Source: JASSUD01 sp031963365 (GTDB taxonomy: Bacteria > Pseudomonadota > Gammaproteobacteria > Burkholderiales > Burkholderiaceae). From it: a stretch of DNA of 33,906 bases. Positions 22,503-31,182 of this stretch are shown piece after piece (the stretch's first letter is position 1; each line of letters starts with the position of its first letter). The notes under the pieces were generated by a model that was given only the letters and a program-made list of their open reading frames with translations, was not told the DNA's origin and did no database searches. The DNA is taken from contig JASSUF010000006.1 in the NCBI GenBank assembly GCA_031963365.1, positions 1 to 33,906 of the forward strand, in the 5' to 3' direction. The position numbers and the translations under genes were made by a program.

Positions 22503-23752
22503 AGATCGGCATTTTCCTCGCGGTGTATCTAGTTGCGCATGCGTCTGCCTTGGCCGCAGATTGTATTAAAACTGGGGAGGTATGCGTCGATGGGCCAGGC
22601 ACCAAAACCGTGTTTGGCGTGCCGCTTTATCGGGAGTGCTGGAATTACCGCTCTACGTATCAGTGTCGAGGCTCCAAAGTTATTAGTGACTGCCAGCCGT
22701 TGCGAGATAGGGGCTGTACGCAAATCAGCTCCAAGTGCGTAGAAGAACTGGAAAATGGGTCATGTGCTTTTTATGAACAGAAATACCAATGCCCAGATAA
22801 GCCCGAAGTCGTTAAAAAAATTACCGTTTGCGAGAGCGCATTTTGCCAAGCAGACGGCGCAGGGTGCTTTGATACCACGTATCCCGCCGATCAGGATTTC
22901 GCTAAAACCGCGGTAATGATGGAAGCCGCTCGCCAAGCGGGAGTGTATGGGGCAGACCCCGGCAAGATTGCGCTGTTTAAAGGCTATGACGAGTCGTGTT
23001 CGATCAAAGTCATCGGCGGCACCACGATCAAAAGCTGCTGTCGATCTTCAGGGGGTGGGGGCATATTCACGAACTACACGCTCTTGAGCGCGGGTATGGC
23101 GGTCGGCAGTGAAGCGGGGCGCGAAGCCGTCAAATTAGGATCGAAATATCTCTACGACTCGCTCTATGGCACGGTGGATAGCGCATTAGTGGGGAAAGGG
23201 CTTGGTGCCATCAATAGCTGGGCGTCTGGATTAGGGGATGGTGTTTTTAATCCTTCATTTAGCTATTACGGGTTTTCGTTTCAGTTTTCATTTGCCAACG
23301 GATTTCAGATGGTGAGCTTTAATCCGTATAGCTTTGCATTCCAGATCGCGGTGATGCTGATTAACGAATGGCTCTCTTGCAAACCGGCTGAACAAGCGAT
23401 GAGCCTCAAACGTGGACAGAACTTGTGCGTGCATTACGACACCTATTGCTCTAAAAAAATTCCGATTATTAAAACCTGCATTGAAAAAACCGAGCGCCAT
23501 TGCTGCTTTAACTCAAAACTGGCCAAGTTAATCAATATGCAGGGTAAAGCGCAATTGGGATTAGGACTGGAAGGATGCCGAGGATTTACAAAAGATGAAC
23601 TAGAACACCTTGATTTTAGCAAGATGAATTTATCCGAGTTTATTACGGATATTTCTCCCAAAGAGGCTGATTTAGAAAAGATGACTGAGACGGCGCGGCA
23701 GGCGGTAGATAAAGCCAAAGAGCGTGTTGAACAAGAAAACTATTACGAATAA
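22472..23752 (+). CDS. traN: TraN C-terminal-half protein with its own signal peptide
   Basis: A 426-residue Cys-rich protein. The ATG at 22472 lies inside the previous gene. A hydrophobic export signal (PLKIGIFLAVYLVAHASALA) precedes the TraN C-terminal signature ADCIKTGEVCVDGPGTKT, GVPLYRECWNYRSTYQC and the cluster KSCCRSSGGG, followed by the later CSKKIPIIKTCIEKTERHCC and KAQLGLGLEGCRGFTKDEL segments. It ends in a Lys/Glu-rich tail. A simple frameshift would not create a signal peptide, so the split looks functional, with the two halves probably assembling at the outer membrane. The overlap with the first half is 31 bases. Confidence 0.8.
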   Translation: MYIARWPNPLKIGIFLAVYLVAHASALAADCIKTGEVCVDGPGTKTVFGVPLYRECWNYRSTYQCRGSKVISDCQPLRDRGCTQISSKCVEELENGSCAFYEQKYQCPDKPEVVKKITVCESAFCQADGAGCFDTTYPADQDFAKTAVMMEAARQAGVYGADPGKIALFKGYDESCSIKVIGGTTIKSCCRSSGGGGIFTNYTLLSAGMAVGSEAGREAVKLGSKYLYDSLYGTVDSALVGKGLGAINSWASGLGDGVFNPSFSYYGFSFQFSFANGFQMVSFNPYSFAFQIAVMLINEWLSCKPAEQAMSLKRGQNLCVHYDTYCSKKIPIIKTCIEKTERHCCFNSKLAKLINMQGKAQLGLGLEGCRGFTKDELEHLDFSKMNLSEFITDISPKEADLEKMTETARQAVDKAKERVEQENYYE

Positions 23753-24105
23753 TGAAAAAAACGCTTTTACCTATTCTAGCGGCACTTATTGCAGTTTCTG
23801 CTCATGCCGCCCAAACCGTTTATCTCAAGCCGCATGAGGTATTTGCAGAGGCAATTAAGCATGGAAAAGCACAAGGGGAATTACAAGGAGAGGTGGCAGA
23901 ACACTTCACCCGAGAATTGCATAGTACCGGCCCGTTGTTTGTCAGTACAAAAATCATCAAACGCTATAAACAAGAAGGTTGCGCGCAATTAGAAACGGTA
24001 TTCACAAAAAAAGAAGTGGACACGCCTAAAGGCAAGACAGATGCAGTACTCAAAACGCGGCTTAACTATTGCAAGGACGGGACGCCGCCTGTCCTGTTGG
24101 ATTAA
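23752..24105 (+). CDS. small periplasmic protein of the transfer operon, function unknown
   Basis: A 117-residue protein with a signal peptide (MKKTLLPILAALIAVSAHAA) and a mature part of about 97 residues. It has two cysteines (EGCAQLET and LNYCKDG), likely joined by a disulfide, and a repeated QGELQGE motif. Its start overlaps the last base of the upstream traN stop codon, indicating coupled expression. Small unnamed exported proteins between traN and traF are common in F-like clusters. I do not recognise a named family. Confidence 0.6.
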   Translation: MKKTLLPILAALIAVSAHAAQTVYLKPHEVFAEAIKHGKAQGELQGEVAEHFTRELHSTGPLFVSTKIIKRYKQEGCAQLETVFTKKEVDTPKGKTDAVLKTRLNYCKDGTPPVLLD

Positions 24106-24120
24106 GAGGCGCAATGTACG

Positions 24121-24906
24121 ATGAAGAGAATAGGGTGGGCCATGATGTTGCTAGCAGGCGTGACACATGCACAAAGCCTAGATTATCGGTCGATATGGGA
24201 GTGCAGCAATCAGCCTAAAGTGAACTGGTATTGCGATGAACAAATACAAGAAGAAGCGATAGAAGTCACTCCTCAGCCAGTCGCCCAACCTAAGCGGGTT
24301 GAATTAGGCCAAATTCATACGGCTAAGCAGTTACGCGAAGAGCTTAAGCGCCTCGAAGATATAGCCGTGATGGAGCCGACTGAAGCACATCTTAAAGACT
24401 ATCTCGCGCTATGGCAGCTCACGCAAGAAAAGGGAGCCGTGTTTGCGGATAACTGGCGCAGAGTTGTATGGCAAAACCCTGATTTGGATTATTCGCTCAA
24501 GCGCCCTGCAAACAATGTCGCCATCAAAGCCTATGACGCGCAACGTAGTCAGAATGAAGAAGAACAGCTACGTATTTTGGCAAAAGAGCATGGCCTGATT
24601 TTTTTCTTTCGTTCTGATTGTCCGTACTGCCATGCGATGGCACCCACGCTGAAGATGCTGGCCGATAAGTATGGAATAGACGTATTGGGGGTATCGATTG
24701 ACGGTAAGGGAATAGCGGAATTTCCACATCCGCAAGATGGTCGTGCACAGGCCGCTGCATGGGGAATAGAGCGTGTCCCTGCCTTGTTCATGGGGTCTAA
24801 AAAAACCGGGGAGCATGCGCCTATAGGCTTTGGTGTGATGTCTTTGAGTGAGATTGTGAACCGAATTTTTGTATTAACGGGTACTAAGCCAGGGGACAAC
24901 TTCTAA
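24121..24906 (+). CDS. traF: TraF, thioredoxin-fold pilus assembly protein
   Basis: A 261-residue periplasmic protein: signal peptide MKRIGWAMMLLAGVTHAQ, a helical middle with RRVVWQNPDLDYSLKRPANN (the TraF hallmark), then a thioredoxin fold with an intact CPYC (residues 167-170) and cis-proline in GIERVPALFMG. F plasmid TraF has lost its CXXC, whereas this one should be redox-active, in keeping with the DsbC gene upstream. AGAGGCG precedes the ATG. It is distinct from the S26 peptidase at 18779 that is also called TraF in other systems. Confidence 0.93.
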   Translation: MKRIGWAMMLLAGVTHAQSLDYRSIWECSNQPKVNWYCDEQIQEEAIEVTPQPVAQPKRVELGQIHTAKQLREELKRLEDIAVMEPTEAHLKDYLALWQLTQEKGAVFADNWRRVVWQNPDLDYSLKRPANNVAIKAYDAQRSQNEEEQLRILAKEHGLIFFFRSDCPYCHAMAPTLKMLADKYGIDVLGVSIDGKGIAEFPHPQDGRAQAAAWGIERVPALFMGSKKTGEHAPIGFGVMSLSEIVNRIFVLTGTKPGDNF

Positions 24907-26319
24907 ATGAAGCGGCTAAAGCAAATTGCGCTCTTAGGAATAGCGGGGCTGTTTTTTAATGCCAGTGCCTGCGCTATGTCGATGCAGGAGTTATTCGACA
25001 ATATTAATGCTCAAGGAAACGTAAGCAATCCTGCGATATTGCAAGGTCAGACGATGAATCTCTATACCGGTGGTAGCTTGTTTATGCGTATGCCTAAGCG
25101 TACCTATAACCTTGCCAGCGCCACGCCGCCTAGTTGGAATGCAGGGTGCGGTGGTATCGATTTGTTTATGGGGGGATTTAGCTTCATCAACAAAGAACAA
25201 TATGTTGCGATGCTGCGCAATATTGGCTCTAACGCCGTAGGGTATGGCTTCAAGTTGGCGATTCAGAACCTATGTCCGACCTGTGACAACGTGATGCAAG
25301 CTCTGCAAGCTACCGCGCAGCAGGTTAACCGACTCAATATAGATTCCTGTGAAGCAGCTAAAGGTATAGTGAATGCCGCTGCTCCTGATACTTGGACACG
25401 CGGAAGGCAGGAAGCCGCTAAGAATTTCGGCGTTGATAGCAATCTCTTTGAAAACATCACAGATGCGTGGACAAAAGTCATGCACGATGCGAAGAAAGCC
25501 GATGAAACGATGAATGATGCGGGAAATGCTAAACCAGAAGTGAAAGACCAATTGCCAACAGGCAATGTTGTCTGGAAAGCCCTTAAGAAGATGGAAGGCA
25601 TTACCGATGAGCATCGGATGGTGCTCATGTCGATGATTGGAAGCACCATTTTTCCGACAGATGGGAAAGCAAAAAATGCTATTTCATTGGCTCGAAAAGA
25701 AATTACCGTTGAAACTTTAGTAGGGACACGCAGCACATCAGAAAATATTACTGTTCCCATTTGGCGCTGTGATACGACGACAGCCGATGGCTGTTTGCAT
25801 CCTACAGAAGACGAAATAACAACAAAAAGTTTTAAAACCATGGTTACTGAGAAGATGGCAGCAATCTCAAACAAAATCGCTGACCGATCTGACCATGAAG
25901 ATTTAGCCTCGGTATTAGGTTTTCTAAATGTAACTGATTTACCAATTTATAAGATGTTGGCCGTTACCACAAGCATAAACAATACGGGGATGGCCGAAGC
26001 ATTGATTGGGCGCTATCAAGATTTAATCGCTGCTAAATATGCGGAGGTATACATTCAACGTGCGGTAGCGGATCTACGAGCGTCTATCAATAAGTTTTTA
26101 AATGTCACAGACACGACACAAGCTGCAACCCTTAACAAACTTAAGCCTCAATTAGAAGGAATCTCGCAATCAGCTAAACAAGTACTATCAATAGCGTACT
26201 CGCAAACCACCAGTACTTATAACATTGCGCAAGAAGTGCAATATATGGAGCGTGCATTAAACGCCAATTTATCGCAAACCCTACGTAATTCTCTTGCCTT
26301 TGGCAAAAGTCTGCATTAG
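24907..26319 (+). CDS. traH: TraH, pilus assembly protein
   Basis: A 470-residue secreted protein (signal peptide MKRLKQIALLGIAGLFFNASACA). TraH features are seen in order: GQTMNLYTGGSLFMRMP, AGCGGIDLFMGGFSFI, FKLAIQNLCPTCDNVMQAL and SCEAAKGIVNA. The C-terminal third is helical coiled coil. It works with TraF and TraG in pilus extension and mating-pair stabilisation. It begins directly after the traF stop. Confidence 0.95.
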   Translation: MKRLKQIALLGIAGLFFNASACAMSMQELFDNINAQGNVSNPAILQGQTMNLYTGGSLFMRMPKRTYNLASATPPSWNAGCGGIDLFMGGFSFINKEQYVAMLRNIGSNAVGYGFKLAIQNLCPTCDNVMQALQATAQQVNRLNIDSCEAAKGIVNAAAPDTWTRGRQEAAKNFGVDSNLFENITDAWTKVMHDAKKADETMNDAGNAKPEVKDQLPTGNVVWKALKKMEGITDEHRMVLMSMIGSTIFPTDGKAKNAISLARKEITVETLVGTRSTSENITVPIWRCDTTTADGCLHPTEDEITTKSFKTMVTEKMAAISNKIADRSDHEDLASVLGFLNVTDLPIYKMLAVTTSINNTGMAEALIGRYQDLIAAKYAEVYIQRAVADLRASINKFLNVTDTTQAATLNKLKPQLEGISQSAKQVLSIAYSQTTSTYNIAQEVQYMERALNANLSQTLRNSLAFGKSLH

Positions 26320-26328
26320 GTCACGCCT

Positions 26329-29300
26329 GTGAATACCATCGAGATACAAACCTATTGGAATGTCGAGACGCTGTATAACGTTTTTAATGCGGTGGCATCG
26401 GTCATGCAAAGCAGTGGCTTCCAGGGGGTATTGCGGTTTGTTTTTCTTTTTGCTTTTGGAATATTTCTCTTTGCCTATGCACTGAATAAACAATTTGAGA
26501 TAGTGAAATGGTTTATTCAGGCGCTTATTTTTACCACTGTATTGAACCTGCCTATTTCACGGGTGGTATTCACAGATCGCACGGGTCTTGAGCCACCGCG
26601 TGTCGTTGATCATGTCCCATTTACATTGGCATTTGTTGCACAGGGAACCAGTTTAGTTTTTGGCTGGCTCACGCAAACCTATGAAACCGTCTTTAATGTG
26701 CCGGATGATTTGGGTTTGCAAAAAGGAGATGTGGGCTTTGCACACCGCATTCTTAAACAGGTGAACCGCGCAACGATTCGGGAGCCTGAATTACGTGCGG
26801 ATCTGATGCAATTTATCAAAGAGTGCACGATCTATGATCTACGAGATAATCAGATTACTGCGCAACAAATTGTCGGGGAAACCAGTGCCTGGGATACCAT
26901 TTTTACAAAAACGAATCCGGCTCGATTTGTAACCTATAACACGCTCTCCGGTACACCAGTTACAGATACGTGTACTAAAGTCGGTCGCATTCTTAAACCG
27001 CGTGTTAATGAGGCGGTGATAGCAGGACAACGCTATTACGGTAAACAAGTTTTTAACCGTGCCTCAAATGATGGGTTAGCCACGAGTCTTTTCGTATCGG
27101 CCATTGGCACTTCCTATGATTGGATTTTGAATAATTCGCAGAATGCTTCGGAAGCTATGAAGCAGGCGATGTTTAACAATATTTGGCGAGAAGCCGGTAG
27201 TGAATTACCCGTCTTGTTAAATGACCCTGCGCGGGTCGCTGAAATGAACGCCCTAACAGGCTCAGCCCAGGCCGCACTTCAAACCAACACCTCAAACAGT
27301 ACATTAAGTCTGCTCGCTCAAGAAACCCTTCCACATGTACGTAATTGGATTGAAGCGATTATTTATGCGCTTTTTCCTGTGGTTGTCATATTGACGGTGT
27401 TGGCACCCGCAGAAGGCGCAAAAAAGATTATTGCGAATTATTTTATGTCGCTGGCGTGGATTGGGCTATGGCCGCTTCTATTTGCGGTTATTAATCATTT
27501 GTCGTTAATGCTTCTGCACCGCAAAGCGCAGGCACTTGAGCTTGCAGCAGCAGGCGTGCCTTTTCAACTTTCTGATGCGTTCGATGCCACGCTCGTCGAT
27601 GAGCAAACGATGATCGGTTATATGGTGGTGCTGGTCCCTTTTATAGCAGGGATGATCATTAAGCTTGGGCAAGGCGGCTTTATGGACGTAGCGGATCGCA
27701 TGATGGGGGGACTCACGTCTACAGGTGCGACTGCTGCCAGTCATGCGGCAGGCGGGAATGTTCACCTGGGCCACACGGCACTCGATACGGCCTCTGTGAA
27801 TAACACATCGATGTCCAAATACGATAGCAATATGAGTTTATCGAGTGGGAATGCCACCTTTAGCCGCAGTGATGGCGGGACGGTTACGATGGCAGCAAAT
27901 GGCAATGTAGCTTTACAGCAGATGCAAAACCGCATGTCCTATTCAATGGGATTAGATCAACGAGATGAGTCTTCGCGCAGTCAAGATGCGAATCAGACAC
28001 ATATTTCCTCACAAGGGAACCAGCTTTCATCTCGTCATGGTGAAACTGCTTTACTCACCGATGTTAAGGCACATGACAATTCGAGAGGTAATTCTCAGCA
28101 CAATGATATAAACGCTGAAACCAGCGAACAAGGGAGCTATGGTGGATCACATAGCGGAGGGCAGTCTCTCAATAACGAAGAAAGAGAGGTATCTAACTTT
28201 CATATAGACGCCCGTGCTCAGGATTCATTCGGCATGAACCTTGGTTTAGGCTTAAGGGGCGGCGGCGGGGTGGCTCCTTCAGGCGGTGAACGAGGTACTA
28301 ATGCTAATACCCGTGTGCCTAATCCCCAAGAAGAAGAAAGGCGCATTGAAAATGCCATGAAACAGGGCGGTGCATCATCCGAAGAGATTGAAACAGCCTT
28401 GGCCAATTATCGTGATAATCCATCCAACGTGGCACCTAATCGCCAACAAGCCAAGCAACCTTTAAGCGCAGTATCAGGCCGCCGAGGATTGATAGAGGCA
28501 GGATTTGGCTTGAATTCACAAAAAATTTATAGTGCGTCGCATGGGCGGGATCGCAGCGATACCAACTCGCATTCCAAATATGAACAAGCCCAACAAGAGG
28601 AACATTTCTCTAAATCTGGCTCTCGCTCTGAGCGCCAAGGTACGAGCGAGCAATCTAGCCAAGTTAATCGTGATGGGAAAGATGCGACCTTATCGACGGC
28701 TAATGATCGTAACCAGATCATGGATGATTCTAATCGGCGAGACTCTACTATCGGTAATCGCGCACATCGTAGCGAAAGTCAGGCATTTGGAATACATCAA
28801 GATCTGATGACAAATGCATCCTTCCTTGCAAATGTAGCTTCGCGTAATAACATGAGTCCGATACGCTTCATGAATCTGCCAGAAGAACGGATAGCAGAAA
28901 TGGCGAAAGACTATGCAGAAGAAAAAAACATGGTTCAGCAAGCCAAGCGCATACCAGAACAAAGCTTTTCCGGCGATGTATTGCCTACAACGCTGAATGA
29001 GTTGAATACGTTATCTGCCTCGCAGCGTGCGCATATGCCAAATAACCTATCCGCACAGCATAAAGACAATGTAGCCAAAACAGGATTTACCCCTGCAGAA
29101 CCGCTTAAAGTAGAAACCGATGCGCCAGCTATAGTCGGTGGCGCTCAACGTTCAGCCTCTACGCAATTGGATTCTGCCGATAAAGAAAGCATACCGTCTC
29201 GTGCCAGTGCGTTAGATAAAAATGTCCGTGCTTGGGCCAGTCCAGATAAAGCGATAGGAAGAGGGCGCGCTAACATGATGGGTACGGTGGAAGAGACAGA

Positions 29301-29448
29301 AGGCTATGATATTGCGGACTATGGCAATAAATTATGGGATGTGGTGAAAGGAGGAGATGGAACTGCCGATGGAGAAAAATTGACCGACAATATGAAGCGT
29401 AAAGAAGGTACTTCTTTGTCGATCAATTCAGAATTTAAGAAAAAATAA
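26329..29448 (+). CDS. traG: TraG, mating-pair stabilisation and entry-exclusion target protein
   Basis: A 1039-residue inner-membrane protein starting at GTG 26329. The N-terminal part (about 1-460) has several membrane helices, with FLFAFGIFLFAYALNKQF near the start and the conserved pair AIIYALFPVVVILTVLAP and YFMSLAWIGLWPLLFAVINHL at about 345-395. The C-terminal 550 residues are Ser/Asn/Gln-rich, typical of the periplasmic TraG domain. In F the N-terminal part supports pilus assembly, the C-terminal part supports mating aggregates, and TraG is recognised by TraS in the recipient. It is the last gene of the operon. No clear terminator follows in the 23 bases before the convergent genes. 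Confidence 0.95.
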   Translation: MNTIEIQTYWNVETLYNVFNAVASVMQSSGFQGVLRFVFLFAFGIFLFAYALNKQFEIVKWFIQALIFTTVLNLPISRVVFTDRTGLEPPRVVDHVPFTLAFVAQGTSLVFGWLTQTYETVFNVPDDLGLQKGDVGFAHRILKQVNRATIREPELRADLMQFIKECTIYDLRDNQITAQQIVGETSAWDTIFTKTNPARFVTYNTLSGTPVTDTCTKVGRILKPRVNEAVIAGQRYYGKQVFNRASNDGLATSLFVSAIGTSYDWILNNSQNASEAMKQAMFNNIWREAGSELPVLLNDPARVAEMNALTGSAQAALQTNTSNSTLSLLAQETLPHVRNWIEAIIYALFPVVVILTVLAPAEGAKKIIANYFMSLAWIGLWPLLFAVINHLSLMLLHRKAQALELAAAGVPFQLSDAFDATLVDEQTMIGYMVVLVPFIAGMIIKLGQGGFMDVADRMMGGLTSTGATAASHAAGGNVHLGHTALDTASVNNTSMSKYDSNMSLSSGNATFSRSDGGTVTMAANGNVALQQMQNRMSYSMGLDQRDESSRSQDANQTHISSQGNQLSSRHGETALLTDVKAHDNSRGNSQHNDINAETSEQGSYGGSHSGGQSLNNEEREVSNFHIDARAQDSFGMNLGLGLRGGGGVAPSGGERGTNANTRVPNPQEEERRIENAMKQGGASSEEIETALANYRDNPSNVAPNRQQAKQPLSAVSGRRGLIEAGFGLNSQKIYSASHGRDRSDTNSHSKYEQAQQEEHFSKSGSRSERQGTSEQSSQVNRDGKDATLSTANDRNQIMDDSNRRDSTIGNRAHRSESQAFGIHQDLMTNASFLANVASRNNMSPIRFMNLPEERIAEMAKDYAEEKNMVQQAKRIPEQSFSGDVLPTTLNELNTLSASQRAHMPNNLSAQHKDNVAKTGFTPAEPLKVETDAPAIVGGAQRSASTQLDSADKESIPSRASALDKNVRAWASPDKAIGRGRANMMGTVEETEGYDIADYGNKLWDVVKGGDGTADGEKLTDNMKRKEGTSLSINSEFKKK

Positions 29449-29471
29449 TAAAAACAAAAAATTTTTAAAAG

Positions 29472-29753
29472 CTAGCAATACACTTTTCCCCATCTATATT
29501 GAATCGTCGTACAGGATTCTCCAGTGGATGGATTAATACTGCTCGATACAATCGGGAAAATTTCCTCCGCATCTTCGCTCACTGATATATTTTTAAATCC
29601 ATCACTAAGCCACCAGGCTAACAAGCAAGGGATCCAAATAAAGCTACTACCTATCAGCATGCCCAAAAAATTCAGGAATGTTTTATCGGATAGTACAAAA
29701 GCGAGAAATAACGGTAAGCCTATCGGGAAAAGTAGTTTTTTTAGATAGCGCAT
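29472..29753 (-). CDS. small inner-membrane protein downstream of traG, possible exclusion protein
   Basis: A 93-residue protein with two membrane helices (about 8-22 LFPIGLPLFLAFVLS and 26-50 FLNFLGMLIGSSFIWIPCLLAWWL) and a polar C-terminal tail. No named family is recognised. It follows the 29756-30028 gene with a two-base gap and is convergent with traG. Inner-membrane exclusion proteins (TraS of F, Eex of SXT/R391) are encoded just downstream of traG and act on it, so an exclusion role is plausible by position. Against this, the gene lies on the opposite strand and is shorter than TraS or Eex. Confidence 0.5.
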   Translation of the reverse strand: MRYLKKLLFPIGLPLFLAFVLSDKTFLNFLGMLIGSSFIWIPCLLAWWLSDGFKNISVSEDAEEIFPIVSSSINPSTGESCTTIQYRWGKVYC

Positions 29754-29755
29754 GA

Positions 29756-30028
29756 CTATTTTCTTTGTTCAATGATTAAATAGAATGATTTCACACCGTT
29801 GGCATTAGGTGCGGATCCGCTATTTACCACCCGAAAACCTTTCTCGTAAATTTCCTGAACGCTTTTTACTGTTCCTATATGGTCGCAATCAATAGAAGCG
29901 CCGTAAGTATTAGGCAATGCTTCACTGGAATAGCAAAAGCCGCCTTTTAGGCTGCTAGCGGCATAGGTATTTTTTATGAGGCCGAGACAAGTAACAATTG
30001 ATAAAGCAATAGCAAGCAGTATTCTCAT
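29756..30028 (-). CDS. small exported protein, first gene of the pair downstream of traG
   Basis: A 90-residue protein with a signal peptide (MRILLAIALSIVTCLGLIKNTYA) and a mature part of about 67 residues with a likely disulfide (GGFCYSS and SIDCDHIG). The C-terminal VKSFYLIIEQRK looks like an edge strand. No lipobox is visible in the usual place. It is probably co-transcribed with the membrane protein at 29472-29753; together they resemble an envelope-protection or exclusion pair, which is inference only. The 140 bases upstream (30029-30168) contain no other gene. Confidence 0.55.
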   Translation of the reverse strand: MRILLAIALSIVTCLGLIKNTYAASSLKGGFCYSSEALPNTYGASIDCDHIGTVKSVQEIYEKGFRVVNSGSAPNANGVKSFYLIIEQRK

Positions 30029-30168
30029 GATTTCCCACCGTGTATAAAGTGATTTTCAATAAAAAAGAGATATTAAGCCATGTATAAAAAATGGCTACCG
30101 GCAATTTTACTGAGTAGAGTAAAAATTTTCATCTGAATAATAGACATTGCTATACACAGGAACCCTGA

Positions 30169-31182
30169 CTATACGATCTTCTCATTAATACTTACCTCCA
30201 AAGTTCTCAAGCGATTAATAATCGCATCAAAAGAAGGAGGATTTTCAATGAACATACCCGCATCAATCATAAGCTGGAAATCCTCACGAAGCGCAGACAT
30301 TACTTTTTCATTTGGCAATAGGCGAAGCTGGCCCACAAGACAAGCGTCGTAGTTAGCATAACTAGCGTTATAGAAGACTTTTTTATGCTTAATCACGTCA
30401 GCCAACAAGTCACGATCGGCTAATGCGTCATGCCCAATTACAAGATCAGCCAGCATAGCTAAATCATACCAATGGCGTGATAGACGTTCGCTATTAGAAC
30501 GAAATTCATCACGCTGACATTCGACATGTATCAACGTCGCTTTCTCCCAAAACGTGCGCATAGGAGAGAGCACATTTACCTGAGCGCGAGGAAAATCAAG
30601 TGCTGCAATGTGTTTTGCAATATCTGGTTGTACCTCATGCTCCTCATTCGGTTCAGTGATGTTTCGTCCGCCAAACTCAACCAACACACTATTCCCAACA
30701 TAGTTATTAGCGGTCTTAAATACAGAGGGATAGTAGAGGCGCAGTTGTTCGCCATCATCACTGATTGAAATCCTATAACTGTCTATACCGAATTCATCAG
30801 CGAGCTTCGTATGAAAATACGGTGCTATGACGTTATGGACATGCTCACGCACAAAAAACTTTAACTCTTCGCTAAATTTCTTCAACCGACTTTTTGATAG
30901 GCCATCAGCAAATGGATCAAACGCACCATCCAAGCCGCGATAGTCGAGCGTGATGTCAACATCTTCAGAGAACCGTGAGATAGCTCCGAAAACCTTCGAC
31001 AGCGAAGTTCCGCCTTTAAAGGCCATTGCTAGCCTATTAGGCATAGTAAATAAAGCCTGTAAAACCCAACAAACCCATACATCTTTTTCAAGGATAGTAG
31101 ACGGACGAGATAATGGTGTAGTGAGGCTGCGTAAAATTTTCGAGCGCTCGATAGAAGAAAGATGCAAAAAAGATTTAGGCAT
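30169..31182 (-). CDS. AbiEii-type nucleotidyltransferase toxin
   Basis: A 337-residue nucleotidyltransferase of the AbiEii/COG2253 family, the toxin of a type IV toxin-antitoxin system that can also act in abortive phage infection. The catalytic core is visible: KGGTSLSK at residues 56-63 (the GS motif) and SEDVDI at 72-77, carrying the two acidic metal ligands. Further family features are LEKDVWVCWVLQALF at 31-45 and the C-terminal TFWEKATLIHVECQ and RHWYDLAMLADL segments. The ATG at 31182 overlaps the antitoxin stop by eight bases, typical of coupled translation. It probably aids plasmid maintenance, phage defence, or both. Confidence 0.88.
   Translation of the reverse strand: MPKSFLHLSSIERSKILRSLTTPLSRPSTILEKDVWVCWVLQALFTMPNRLAMAFKGGTSLSKVFGAISRFSEDVDITLDYRGLDGAFDPFADGLSKSRLKKFSEELKFFVREHVHNVIAPYFHTKLADEFGIDSYRISISDDGEQLRLYYPSVFKTANNYVGNSVLVEFGGRNITEPNEEHEVQPDIAKHIAALDFPRAQVNVLSPMRTFWEKATLIHVECQRDEFRSNSERLSRHWYDLAMLADLVIGHDALADRDLLADVIKHKKVFYNASYANYDACLVGQLRLLPNEKVMSALREDFQLMIDAGMFIENPPSFDAIINRLRTLEVSINEKIV

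Noticed and set aside
21522..23752. traN as a frameshifted pseudogene
   Set aside because: The second half has its own start and a convincing signal peptide, which a simple indel in a single traN would not produce.
25263..25874. 203-aa minus-strand ORF inside traH
   Set aside because: It lies entirely within the unmistakable traH gene and has no ribosome-binding site or protein features of its own.
29524..29748. 74-aa plus-strand ORF downstream of traG
   Set aside because: It is antisense to the two-helix minus-strand protein, which has much clearer membrane-protein character and sits in a two-gene unit.
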